DNA from: Bathynomus jamesi
Lineage: Eukaryota > Arthropoda > Malacostraca > Isopoda > Cirolanidae
Assembly: GCA_023014485.1 (NCBI GenBank)
Contig: JAJOZX010001570.1
Coordinates: forward strand, 806,501 to 870,500
Direction of reading: 5' to 3'
Length of the DNA: 64,000 nt
Under the pieces are notes generated by a model. The model worked only from the letters and a program-made list of their open reading frames with translations. It searched no databases and was not told the origin of the DNA. Positions 54,733-64,000 of the stretch are shown here, in pieces (position 1 is the stretch's first letter; every line of letters starts with the position of its first letter). The translations under genes and the position numbers were made by a program.

Positions 54733-55653
54733 ATGCTCGGTGTCCGTTTCCCCCCACCCTCGCCTGAACCAGAGTCAGGGTACTATTTACGCCACCCGCC
54801 TATTGTCGGTCGCAGTGAACGAGCTCCTGGAGGACCTCGCACCCCGAAGGAGTCACTAAGATCTATCGTTTCACATCCCGACAGGGAGGCACCCCCTCCC
54901 CCCACGTCTGCTCCTTACTTTCAACACACTAATTCCCCCCGGCCGCATTGTATGGGTATGGGAGACCGCGCCTCATGCGAGTTTTCTATCCGCCCATACG
55001 TCCCAGACCCGACCCGTTGCTTCAAATGCAATAAATTCGGACACGTTATCTCCGCTTGTCTACAGCCGCATCAATTATGTGTACACTGTGGACGACTCGC
55101 TCACCCTGACAAGTGCCCCAACACATCCAACTGTGAAGGCGCACACCCCTCTTCATCCCGAGAATGCCTTTTCTTCAGGTTCGAGAAGGAGGTCCGAGGC
55201 CTACAGGTGACGGACTTCCTTAGCCCCTGTGAGGCACGCGACAGGGTGCGGAGTCGGGAGGTGAGGCCGGGGGTGTCCTATGCCGCTGCTCTCGGCTCTA
55301 TCATCTCGGCACGCCGCCCTGGCCTGCCGCCGACCCCCCCCCCCCCCCCAAGCCACTGCTCCCTGTTCCCCTCAAAGAAAACCCTCGCAGGACCCGACGG
55401 TTTCCTGTCCCCCCACCATTCCTCCTCTTCCCGCACCTCACCTGCCACGAATCCCCCAGGTGTCTGGGACCAGGACACCCAGGTCCCATCCACCTCAAAC
55501 CCCGCCTTCCCAGTACCCCCTGCACACGCCCGAACCTGCCGCCAGGAGCAAGCCGTCGAGGCGGAGACGCCGGAGCGTGTCAACTATGTCCATCTCTCCC
55601 CATCGCAGAAGTCCCACCACTCTACCCCTACAGACTCTGACAATAGTGGCTGA
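54733..55653 (+). pseudogene. I-like LINE ORF1, CCHC zinc-knuckle part
   Basis: The frame includes CFKCNKFGHVISAC and CVHCGRLAHPDKC, followed by NCEGAHPSSSRECLFF: three CCHC-type knuckles in tandem, as in gag-like ORF1 of I and R1-type LINEs, which bind LINE RNA. Downstream is a Pro/Ser-rich tail with a poly-C run at 55336-55349, ending at 55653. Frame changes separate it from the N-terminal piece and from 55719-56174, which continues the low-complexity tail. Confidence 0.75.
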
Positions 55654-56191
55654 GATCCACGACCCGCCCCGGACGACGGGACCCAATCCGAGCAATATCC
55701 TCTACCCCCGAGGATCCGGTGGATGCGGCCCTGGCGCAGCTGCACGGTGTGACCGAGGTAAGCTCGGCCGCGCCCACGCCCACGAGTCTTATGGATCTGC
55801 CCTTGCCTCCTGGTGCCATTTTCTCCACCCCTCCACGAGACTACTCTGATTCACCTTCCACCCCCATCGTACCTACTCCCCCAACATCCCCGGCCCCCTC
55901 CTTGTCAGCTACCCCGTGTACGCCCTCCCTCCCACCCGCCCGGTCCTTTTGGTACCCCTTATCACCACCTCGAGTCCGGCATGAGACCCCGGACGGGCGG
56001 GGTAGTGCCACTTTTGGGGCTACCGTGCCCCCTCCTGGTCCGACCATAGAAGCCTGTCACAGTACATCCGACCCTCTCGGCCCACGATGTTCTGCCTGCC
56101 GTGATCCACGCCTCCGGACTCGATCCCGCCACCTCCGCGGGGTTCGACAGGCCGACCGATTCCTTCCCTGGTGAACGGTAGATAGCCAGCC

Positions 56192-59100
56192 ATGCTCCCG
56201 ACCAAGCCTTCAATTTCGCGAACTCCGGATCTCCCTTCATACTCCAACCTCCTAGCACCTACACCTTTACCCATCCACCTTCATCAACTAATGGATCCCC
56301 CGAAAACCACAGTAGTCCACTGGAACTGTCGAGGAATATTCGCAAATTATGAAGGCCTTACCTCCCTGCGTGCCACTTCCCGTCCGGTGTGTGTCTGTCT
56401 CCAGGAGCTAATCCTGGGGACCAGGCCCATGCCCTGCCCTACTGGTTATTTTTGTACCGCCACCCCCGCCTCCTACCTGCACTCGAAGGGAGCTGCCATC
56501 CTCGTACACCACGCAGTCCCCTTCTACAACCTCTCCATCCGGTCCCCACTACAGGTGACTGCCGTCCGGCTCTCCCTGGATAGACAGTACACCGTCTGCT
56601 CCATCTACCTCCTCCCCTACGCTCAAGTCTCCCGCGACGACCTGGTGGAAGTCGTGGAACAACTCCCTAGGCCCTTCCTACTGCTGGGCGATTTCAATAG
56701 TCGCCACCCCTTGTGGGGCGACACACGCACCACCTATATGGCCCCAACCCTGATATCCGTCATGACCGAACTCTCCTTCGAGTGCCTCAACAATGGTTCT
56801 ACTTTTTACCATGCCACCACCTGCACTCCGTCCTGTATAGACCTGTCCCTCGTTTCAACTGATGCCCTCCTAGACCACGTGGCAAGTCCTCCGAGAGGAC
56901 CATGGAAGTGACCATCTCCCCATACAACTCACCCTTAATCGACCCGACCAGACTGTTCGGGTACCGGTAAGGTGGGTTACTACCAACGCGAATTGGGCCC
57001 GCTTCCGCGACAACACCTATACCACCCTTACAACTGCCCACTTCCCATCCATCGACGAGTGCATCGCTTACTTCGAGTCCGTCGTTCTAGCGGCCGCAAG
57101 CACTAGCGTGCCACAATCCTCCGTCTACCCCCGCGCCCGACGGGTGCCTTGGTGGACCCCGGAGTGCGCGGAGGCCGTGCGCGCCAAGAAGAAGGCAACT
57201 CGGCGCTTCTACCGGACGCGACCCCATCCATCGCACGGAGATGCAGCGGGTCACGGGCCATCGCCCGCCGCACAATGAAGACAGCGCGCCGAACCTCTTG
57301 GCGTGCCTTTGTGTCCGGCATCACCGCCAACACACCTTCGGCTACCATCTGGAAGAAGGTGCGGGTGTCGAGAGGCGACATGTCCCCTCCGACCCCCGGT
57401 CCTCCGGACTAACGACGGACTCCTATGTGAACCCAAGTCGGTGGCAGACCACCTTGCTTCTACCTTCGCCGCCGTTTCTTCCTCTACAGCCAATTCCGTA
57501 CCCGCCCCTGACGATAGCCCCTCTCCACCGTCCATAGACAGCACCTACAACCGATTGTTTACCATGCGTGAACTACAGGCGGCACTGGCCTCTCGACGAT
57601 CCCCTTGTCCCGGTCCGGACGGTATTCCGTACGGCATGCTCCAGCACATCCACTCTACCTTACAAATTTTCTGCTGGATCTATACAATCGCATATGGATA
57701 GAGGGCGCCTTCCCCTCTAGGTGGAAGGAGGCCCACGTCATCCCTATCCCCAAACCCGGCAAAGATTCCCTGGACCCCACAAACTACAGACCAATCGCCC
57801 TGACGTGTTGTGCCTGCAAGATCCTCGAGAAAATGGTTGCCACGCGATTATCGTTCGTCCTTGAACATAACAATTCCTTCCCGTCTACCCAGTCCGGCTT
57901 CAGACAATTCCGCTCCACCACTGATCCCCTCCTGCTTCTCAGCCGAGACATACAGGATGCCTTCGACAATGGACAGTTCGTACTGTCAATTTTTTTTGAC
58001 ATCCAGAAGGCCTATGACACCACCCGTCGAGCAATGATCCTCGGTCGGCTCCGACATCTGGGCCTTGTCGGAGCCATGCCGACCTTCATCAGAGGCTTCC
58101 TCTCTTCCCGGACTTTTAAAGTCCGGGTGGGCTCAGTCCTCTCTGACACCTTTGTGCAGGAGGACGGGGTCCCACAGGGAAGCATCCTCAGTGTTCTCTG
58201 CTTCTCCGTCGTGATGAACACGGTCTCACAATGCCTTCCACCCACCATCCGCTCCTCCATTTACGCGGATGACCTTGCAATCTACTTCGCAGGGCGAGAA
58301 CCGTCTGTTGTTCAACGACAGATGCAGCTCGCCATCTACCGGGTGGAAAGGTGGGCGATGTCGGTGGGTTTCCGCCTCTCCATCCTTAAGTCCAAGTGTA
58401 CCAGCCCTTCCTCTACCCTCTGTCACATTATACGGCAGGCCTCTTGAGGTGGTACCCTCCACGCGTTTTCTGGGCATGACCCTAGACCGACGGCTCAATT
58501 GGGTTCCCCATCTGAACCACCTAAAGCAATCCCTTCGACGCCCCCTCGCTCTCCTGGATCACCTCTCACACCACATGGGGTGCAGATCGACGCTCTCTTC
58601 TTCGCCTTTACACTTCCATAGTGCAGTCGAAGCTGGACTATGGTAGTGCAGTTTACGGTTCAGCCTCCACCGCCCGCCTCCGTATCCTGGACCCGGTACT
58701 TAATAGAGGCCTCCGCCTCGCCACCGGTGCCTTCCGCCCCTCCCCAGCCTCCATGTGGAATGCGATCATCTCCCTCTCGCCCTCCGACGGGGTCTTCTCC
58801 TCATGAGGACATACCTCCGTGCACAGAGGCTACCTTCTTCGCTTCTGGGCACGGTGGTTTCAGAACTACCACCTCAGGGACGGAGCTGGCACTTCACTGA
58901 AGCGGTCCGCTCTTTCCTTGATCTTTTCAACATGCCCCCCCCTCAGTTATCCCCATTTCATTCAGCATCTACCCCCCTTGGATCCTCACCCCTATCAAGT
59001 TTTGCAAAGATCTGTGTACCCTACCGAAGACTACCACGAGCGCCATGATATACAGGTCACTCTTCCGCGAACACGCAACCCAACACCCGGACGCAGTCGC

Positions 59101-59912
59101 CATTTACACGGATGGTTCCCGCTCGGAAGCCGGTGTGGCCTCCTCAGCGGTGATTCTGTCCCAGCCGCTTTCCCGGGGCGTCGGCCTGCCCCGCGAGGCC
59201 TCCGTTTTTTCGGCGGAACTTTTCGCCATTACGGAGGCCCTCGATATTGTGCGCACCCACTCTGCCAGCTCCTTCGTCATTTATTCGGATTCCCAAAGTG
59301 CACTCCTCTCCCTGGAAAGATTTAACTCCCCCACCCGCTCGTCTGTACCATCCAGCAAACCTTCCACTGTCTAACGACCCTCCAACACAAGACAATCGCC
59401 TTCTGCTGGGTCCCGGCTCATGTCGGCATCCAGGGTAACGAGGCGGCGGATCGCACAGCAAAGACGGCCTGCTCACTGCCGGCCTCCTCCCGACCCCTCC
59501 CTTTCTCCGACTTTCCCGATTTCCGCTCCATATGGCAGCGGGAATGGGACCAGGCCACACAAAATAAACTCCACACGATCAAGCCACGAATAGGATACTG
59601 GGCCTCCTCATTCCACCGGTCCCGCCATAAGGAAGTAATCCTAGCCCGTCTCCGCCTAGGCCACACCCGCATCACCCACGGACACCTTATGGCGAAATCG
59701 CCAGCCCCGCTTGCCCTACCTGCCATACCACCTGGTGGAATGCACACACCTGGTGGAATGCACAAAGTTGTCTGCTCTTCGTCGCAGGTGTTTCTCTCGG
59801 CCGAAGATCCCATACTCGACCGGCTACGATCCATACTCGCCGACGGCCCCCTCTTTTCAACGGAAGCTATTCTCTTCTTCCTTACTCACTCCCAGCTGCT
59901 CCATCGCATTTA
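56192..59912 (+). pseudogene. I-like LINE ORF2: endonuclease, RT, RNase H; about eight frame breaks
   Basis: Endonuclease (56291-56911): VVHWNCRGI, CVCLQELIL, PFLLLGDFNSRHPLWGD and CIDLSLVS; the SDH box is cut by a frameshift near 56900. RT (about 57540-58447): RRSPCPGPDGIPYGML, HVIPIPKPGKDS, YRPIALTCCACKILEKM, FFDIQKAYDTTRR, DGVPQGSILSVLCFS and SIYADDLAIY with both Asp. The thumb continues in other frames (TRFLGMTLDRRLNWVPHL, KLDYGSAVYGSA). RNase H (59045-59480): AIYTDGSRSEAGVA, VFSAELFAITEAL, VIYSDSQSALLSL and CWVPAHVGIQGNEAAD, with all four acidic residues. The final Cys/His knuckle region is disturbed by an 18-bp duplication at 59733-59768. Inactive. Confidence 0.85.
59733..59768. repeat. 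18-bp tandem duplication in the LINE 3' coding end
   Basis: TGGTGGAATGCACACACC is followed by TGGTGGAATGCACAAAGT. It lies where the C-terminal Cys/His knuckle of this LINE group is expected. Confidence 0.8.
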
Positions 59913-60089
59913 AAACCGTACCCCTCCTACCCACTATCCAGTGACTGACCCTTACTCACTCCCCTAGTTTACCACCCCCAACACAGTAACATCACCCAAT
60001 CACCGCCTCGCCGAGATATGTACCGCCCTTTTAGGTACGAATCGGCGGTAAATCAGAGAAAGAAAAAAAATATATATATCACTGTGTGT

Positions 60090-60562
60090 AATTAGGCATA
60101 GCGAGTTGCCTGTGTTAATTTAACTTAACTTAAACGCCTTGCGTAACCTAGTTCCTACATCAAGAGAAGTGTGGTAGGCAGTCGCGCGACCTCAACAAAC
60201 GCAACCTTCAACAACAACAACAACAAAAAAAGGTACCGTGGTTTCCTTTTTACCATTGGGCTGCGCTAAATACCAAAGACAAATAAATTTAATTTAACTG
60301 AAAAAACTACTTGACAAGGCCTTTTGAAGACCACATACACACAATTTTTAATGTAAAAACCAAGGCTTTTTGCCGTCGACTATAGGCATTAAATCTGATG
60401 GAAATTTTCACTGGATCGCCAGATCTGGTGAAGTTCTGCCAAACTCCCCAATTTGTGCTAAGCATCTTGTGATTAGAGTGACCATTAGACAGAATCTTGT
60501 GACCAACAACAACCCCCCCCACACTTTATTTCGGACTCAACAGGTACAAACCACTGATCTTT
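60090..60562. other. Spacer with (CAA)n, no gene seen
   Basis: Contains CTTCAACAACAACAACAACA followed by an A-run at about 60206-60231, possibly the tail of an older retroposon. Otherwise nothing recognisable. Confidence 0.4.
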
Positions 60563-61943
60563 CAAGGCCGTAGCCAGAGATTAAAAACAGACGAGGCGAA
60601 AATAGCCCTACTAGGGGGTCCATGGTCATGCTCCTTCAGAAGATTTTTTTAAATACTAGCACAAAATTATGCACATTGAGCGTATGGTAACAGAGTGAAT
60701 TGGACAATAACAACACTGAAATGTTGCTACTCTATGTTTTTATTCATGTTATTTGTGGTTTGAGTGCATTACATTGATATGACCAGAAACCAGTTCTTAT
60801 CATTTGCTACTTGACTGATGGCTGAAGGCCAGCGCCACTCTTCTGTGCAGGCTAGCATCCCAAGCCTTGAGGACCCGCAAGGTGTCCAGCTCCTGGAGCA
60901 GAGGATGTTGGCCAGTGCTATGCTATTCAGCCGTTCTTCTCTCATGCTAGCTCGGCACCATGTCTTCAACCGACGCAGTGCACTGAAGGAGCGCTCACAA
61001 GAACAGGAACCCAGTGGAAGGGTTAGAAGCAAGGAGAATATAGCATATATATATTTGGATAGAACTCTCTATCCGCAGTATTGATGACCTCTACGAGACT
61101 TTTATCCTGAACTGCATGGTGTATGTTTCCACTTCTTCACCTGTAATAAGAACATTAAAATAGCGTGGCATTTCAGCTGATAAACTTTAAAATCAACAGT
61201 GTTAATATATTACACAATTACTAGTAGTTTACTAACCTCGACTCCAAATGTGTCTGGCATGGGCAGATCCATCTTCTACACTTCCAGTATGCTCTGTTCA
61301 GCCTGTTCTGTGAGCTTGCTGAGCTTACTTGGAAGCAGGTAGTAGGCAAGCATGGCGTTCTTTAGTTCTGCAGGGAATCTCATCTCAAGGTGTGATTACG
61401 TGATCCAGAAAAGGGTAATAGTAGTTCACTCGGTAGTATTCCTCTGGGTTAGAAGATGGTGCATTGGCATTGTGCTTCTGTCTCTGTCGAGCATTTGAAC
61501 GAGGCATGTCTTGTTCTTGATCTTCCCCAAATGTCTCCTTGCTTACCTGGAGAAAAAGTCACGAATATCTGCTGATTCCGTTCTTTTCATTTTTCACCAA
61601 TGAAACAAATACTCAGGCAACAAAACAGTGGCAAGCAGTTGGACATGTCTGTGCCTGCATTACAGAGGTGCCAACTGAAACTTTCAAGAGCGCTAGACTT
61701 TTGCCCAAAGAGCGCTGGATTTGTACGACTCTAGGTAAAATCGAATATTTGTACTCAATAATTAATAATTAATTATTTTATATAGAATTTTATTACAATT
61801 ATTTATTAAATTAATAATAATTATTAATAATACAATTTGTACGAGACAGGTAGTCATATTTCTGTCAATTTCCTCATTGATCCGAAATGTCCGTTAAGCC
61901 AGACGAGGAGACCGCCTCGTCTGCCTCAACGTGGCTACGGGTG
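60563..61943 (-). mobile_element. hAT relic (GGCCGTAGCC-type ends)
   Basis: Left end CAAGGCCGTAGCCAGAGATT...ACAGACGAGGCG and right end CCGCCTCGTCTGCC...GTGGCTACGGGTG are imperfect inverted repeats that share CCGTAGCC and CAGACGAGGCG. The 8-bp flanks do not match. Leftward transposase remnants lie inside. Confidence 0.65.
60769..61560 (-). pseudogene. hAT transposase C-terminal relic
   Basis: Leftward, 61032-60769 encodes LTLPLGSCSCERSFSALRRL and KTWCRASMREERLNSIALAN, the hATC dimerisation region of ZMYM1-like hATs. It is related to PERSFLNLRRLKTWLR in the intact gene at 51.6 kb but from a different subgroup. Upstream fragments (about 61560-61250) show RQRQKHNANAPSSNPEEYYR and YYYPFLDHV-like peptides with stops between. 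The zinc finger and catalytic core are missing. Confidence 0.75.
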
Positions 61944-62042
61944 TCTATATAAATTTCTGGATAGCGCATTAGCTTAAAATGTTGAAGTCAGAAGTCCGTC
62001 ATATTAGTACTCCCAAAACAAAAGGCTTTGTGTGTTAATGTA

Positions 62043-63382
62043 CGAGGGCCACTCAATATGTTTTCCCCCCCTTTTTTTTTTCTTCCCAAGTTTCTTTGTA
62101 AGTTCCAGAAATTTTGTACACAAGTAGTTACATACCTTTTTTACAAGTTTTTATTTTTCCACAGTCTCCATCCTTTTCTACGGCTTTCCTCCACCTCGAA
62201 ACAAGGGCCTTTATTTCTTGCCTGTAAAGGTCCGCTGGGTTCCGCTCAAGCCACCTCTTAACCTACTCAACAACCTTATCGTCACTGAAACTTTCTTCCA
62301 CGAATAGCATCCTTCATTGGCCCAAACAAATGGAAGTCTGAAGGTGCCAGATCCAGGCTGTATGGAGGGTGGGGTAACACAGTCAAGCGCATTTTTGTGA
62401 TGGCCTCTCTTGTTTGCAAACTGTTGTGTGGTCTTGCGTTATCGTGCAAAAGAAGGACGTCTTCCAGTTTTCTTTCTGGTCGAACTCGCTTCATACGTCT
62501 CTGGAGTGTCTGTAGGGTAGCAATATATGCCTCTGAGTTGATTGTTTGTCCTTTCTTCATAATGTCCACCAGAATCACCCCTTTCATGTCTCAGAAGATG
62601 GTAGCTATAACCTTTCCTGCAGAGGGAGCCATTTTGAACTTTTTCTTGCGTGCGAAGTCTGCGTGATGCCACTCCATGGATTGTTGTTTTGTTTCAGTTT
62701 CAAAGTGGTGTACCCAAGTCTCATCCCCAGTCACAATTCGTGAAAGGAAGTCATCCCTTTCTGTCTCGTATCGAACCAACGACTTGGAAGCAATTTCTTT
62801 TCTTTGGGCTTTGTCATCTTCAGTCCGTTTGCGAGGAACAAACCGTGAACACACTTTTGAGTATCCCAGTTGCTGAATTATCGTGTTCACATTTCCTTCA
62901 CTAATTCCTAGCTCCTTGCATGTGATGCGCCGATTTGATCGAATGATGCTGTTAGCACGTTGCACAGTGACCAGTATGAGATGTCACAGCCGATGTCGGG
63001 CGACCGCTGCATTGCTCATCATCGAGGCTGGCTCTCCCTCTCTCAGATGATCTCACACGTTTAGACGAGCGTCCAACTGTGCTTCGATCAACAACAGCAT
63101 CTCCGGAAACGTTTTGTAGACGTTTGTGAATATTTCCAACTGTTTTCCTTCTCTGTTTACGACACACATCACTGTCAGACGCCATTTTCGAAAGTGCGTT
63201 AACCATCGGTTTTATACAAGGGTGTTTAAAAGCGGTTTTATACAAGGAGGGGAGGTTCAAACTGGAAAAATCCGGTTATGTGAAGCGCAGAAAGTTCAAA
63301 CTTACGACCCAAAAGACATTTCAGCCCCATGGCCTATTATTTAGCTAAAAGGGGTGGGGCAAAATATATTAAGTGCCCCTAG
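62043..63382 (-). mobile_element. mariner element (1340 bp), TA target duplication
   Basis: The termini CGAGGGCCACTCAATATGTT (62043) and AATATATTAAGTGCCCCTAG (ending 63382) are imperfect inverted repeats and TA dinucleotides flank them (62041-62042, 63383-63384). The size and the single leftward transposase gene are those of a complete mariner. Confidence 0.9.
62282..63185 (-). pseudogene. mariner DD34D transposase, one frameshift and one stop
   Basis: Starts with ATG at 63185 (MASDSDVCRKQRRKTVGN). The N-terminal DNA-binding part continues to SSGRPTS-like sequence (CSGRPTSAVTSHT), then shifts frame near 62960 into RANSIIRSNRRITCKELGIS. The catalytic residues are present: IVTGDETWVHH (D1), LLHDNARPHN (D2) and YSLDLAPSDFHLF (D3), with 34 residues between D2 and D3. 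A TGA at 62588-62590 interrupts ATIF-DMKGV, where a Trp codon is likely in the parent. The end at 62282 may be a little short of the usual C-terminus. Confidence 0.88.
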
Positions 63383-63483
63383 TAGTTTAATAATGTGACT
63401 TGTAAGTTAAAAATGTAGATTTTGATCATGATAAAATGACTGAATGTCAGTGATTATAGAAATGAATTTGAGTTATAGCTATA

Positions 63484-63776
63484 CAGGGTGGTCCAAAAGT
63501 CCCTATCTATTTTGCTGAAATAATAGTATTTTAGGATAAAAATTTACTAATATAATTAGATGTATAGTTATTTATCAAGCTTAGGTCTAAGATTCGACGT
63601 GAACACCATCAATGTCCCTGCAAATCTCAAATCTGTCCACTGCATTGCGGAACACATTCTCAAGCATCTCTGAGGTTACTTTAGCGACTGTCGCGACGAT
63701 GCGGGTTCGCAGATCCTGCAGGTCTGTAACTTCTGCTGTCAAACCTCGGACTTTGAAATGCCCCAGGCAAAGCAGT
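63484..63776 (-). mobile_element. Second mariner/Tc1-group end with transposase C-terminus, truncated
   Basis: TA then CAGGGTGGTCCAAAAGTCCC (63484) is a typical mariner-group terminus. About 110 bp inside, leftward codons read KVRGLTAEVTDLQDLRTRI, VTSEMLENVFRNAVDRFEIC and RDIDGVHVE, the end of an IS630-Tc1-mariner transposase. The sequence stops at a TTAA at 63777, where another element begins. Confidence 0.65.
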
Positions 63777-63780
63777 TTAA

Positions 63781-64000
63781 CCCTTTCTGTCCCAAATTAT
63801 TGTTTTGAGCTAAAACAAATTTGTTAACACTTAAATATGTTAAAAATCGGTATGGAAACATAAACGAAACTTTGTTTAGAAACTTATTTAATTAATTACA
63901 CTAGAAATTATAGGTTTCCATTTGGCGCTATCAAGTAATAAGAGAAACTAACTTAACTTTGGTACTTTGAATGAAACAAATAAAGCAATTTTTGTCCTCT
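63781..64000. mobile_element. Possible piggyBac-type terminus running off the window
   Basis: TTAA (63777-63780) is followed by CCCTTTCTGTCCC, resembling piggyBac-group ends, and it cuts the mariner fragment abruptly. The remaining 220 bp are AT-rich and non-coding. The other end lies outside the window, so this is tentative. Confidence 0.4.

Larger units (their letters stand above)
53630..60075 (+). mobile_element. I-clade-like LINE, full length, 14-bp TSD
   Basis: ATATCACTGTGTGT at 53616-53629 recurs at 60076-60089, directly after an A-rich tail. The 6.4-kb body starts GCCCTTTGCTTTGTCCGGAG and has a 5' UTR of about 400 bp, ORF1 with CCHC knuckles, ORF2 with EN, RT and RNase H, and a 3' end GTACGAATCGGCGGTAAATC. 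The strand is C-rich and the composition differs sharply from the AT-rich flanks. RNase H after RT points to the I/Nimb-like group of the Jockey superclade (inference). The body is complete but the ORFs are broken. Confidence 0.9.

Noticed and set aside
54014..55695. Long antisense ORFs opposite the LINE ORF1
   Set aside because: They arise from the C-rich composition (few stops on the G-rich strand) and contain no domain.

Overview
This is eukaryotic nuclear DNA, AT-rich and made almost entirely of transposable elements. Spliceosomal introns, BED/hAT, piggyBac, mariner, BEL/Pao and CR1-type elements, and a tRNA-derived repeat point to an invertebrate. An arthropod, perhaps a crustacean or chelicerate, is my inference. 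I found no convincing host protein gene.

Layout. 1-1.9 kb: end of a long-TIR DNA transposon (Sola-like). 2.2-8.6 kb: a decayed transposase-like gene split by a hAT relic (8-bp TSD) and by a 3-kb LINE (15-bp TSD). 8.8-10.5 kb: a 5'-truncated CR1 LINE whose A-run abuts a foldback. 11.0-13.7 kb: a hAT gene with five in-frame exons (610 aa). 13.7-17.6 kb: mostly non-coding, with one TA-flanked Tigger-like MITE. 17.6-27.1 kb: a decayed hAT shell holding a piggyBac copy (TTAA), a hAT MITE, a GC-rich unclassified transposon of about 3.1 kb, and a tandem plus inverted array of tRNA-like units. 27.7-30.4 kb: another decayed hAT.

31.1-52.5 kb is one BEL/Pao LTR retrotransposon stretched to 21.4 kb by later insertions. 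Its 5' LTR holds a CR1 LINE. Its interior lost most of pol and now holds a near-complete CR1/L2 LINE with an esterase-type ORF1, foldback and Merlin-like debris, a 21-bp minisatellite and a second Sola-like transposon (TCCT target duplication). Its 3' LTR holds a 6.3-kb hAT (8-bp TSD) with an intact six-exon transposase of about 875 aa, itself carrying a CR1 copy.

53.6-60.1 kb: a full-length I-clade-like LINE with a 14-bp TSD, RNase H domain and many frameshifts. 60.6-61.9 kb: a hAT relic. 62.0-63.4 kb: a mariner with one stop and one frameshift. 63.5 kb to the end: a mariner-type end truncated at a possible piggyBac terminus that runs off the window.

The elements do not form a pathway; they record successive insertions. 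The likeliest still-functional genes are the two intact intron-containing hAT transposases. The least familiar elements are the GC-rich transposon at 22961-26052 and the Sola-like pair.
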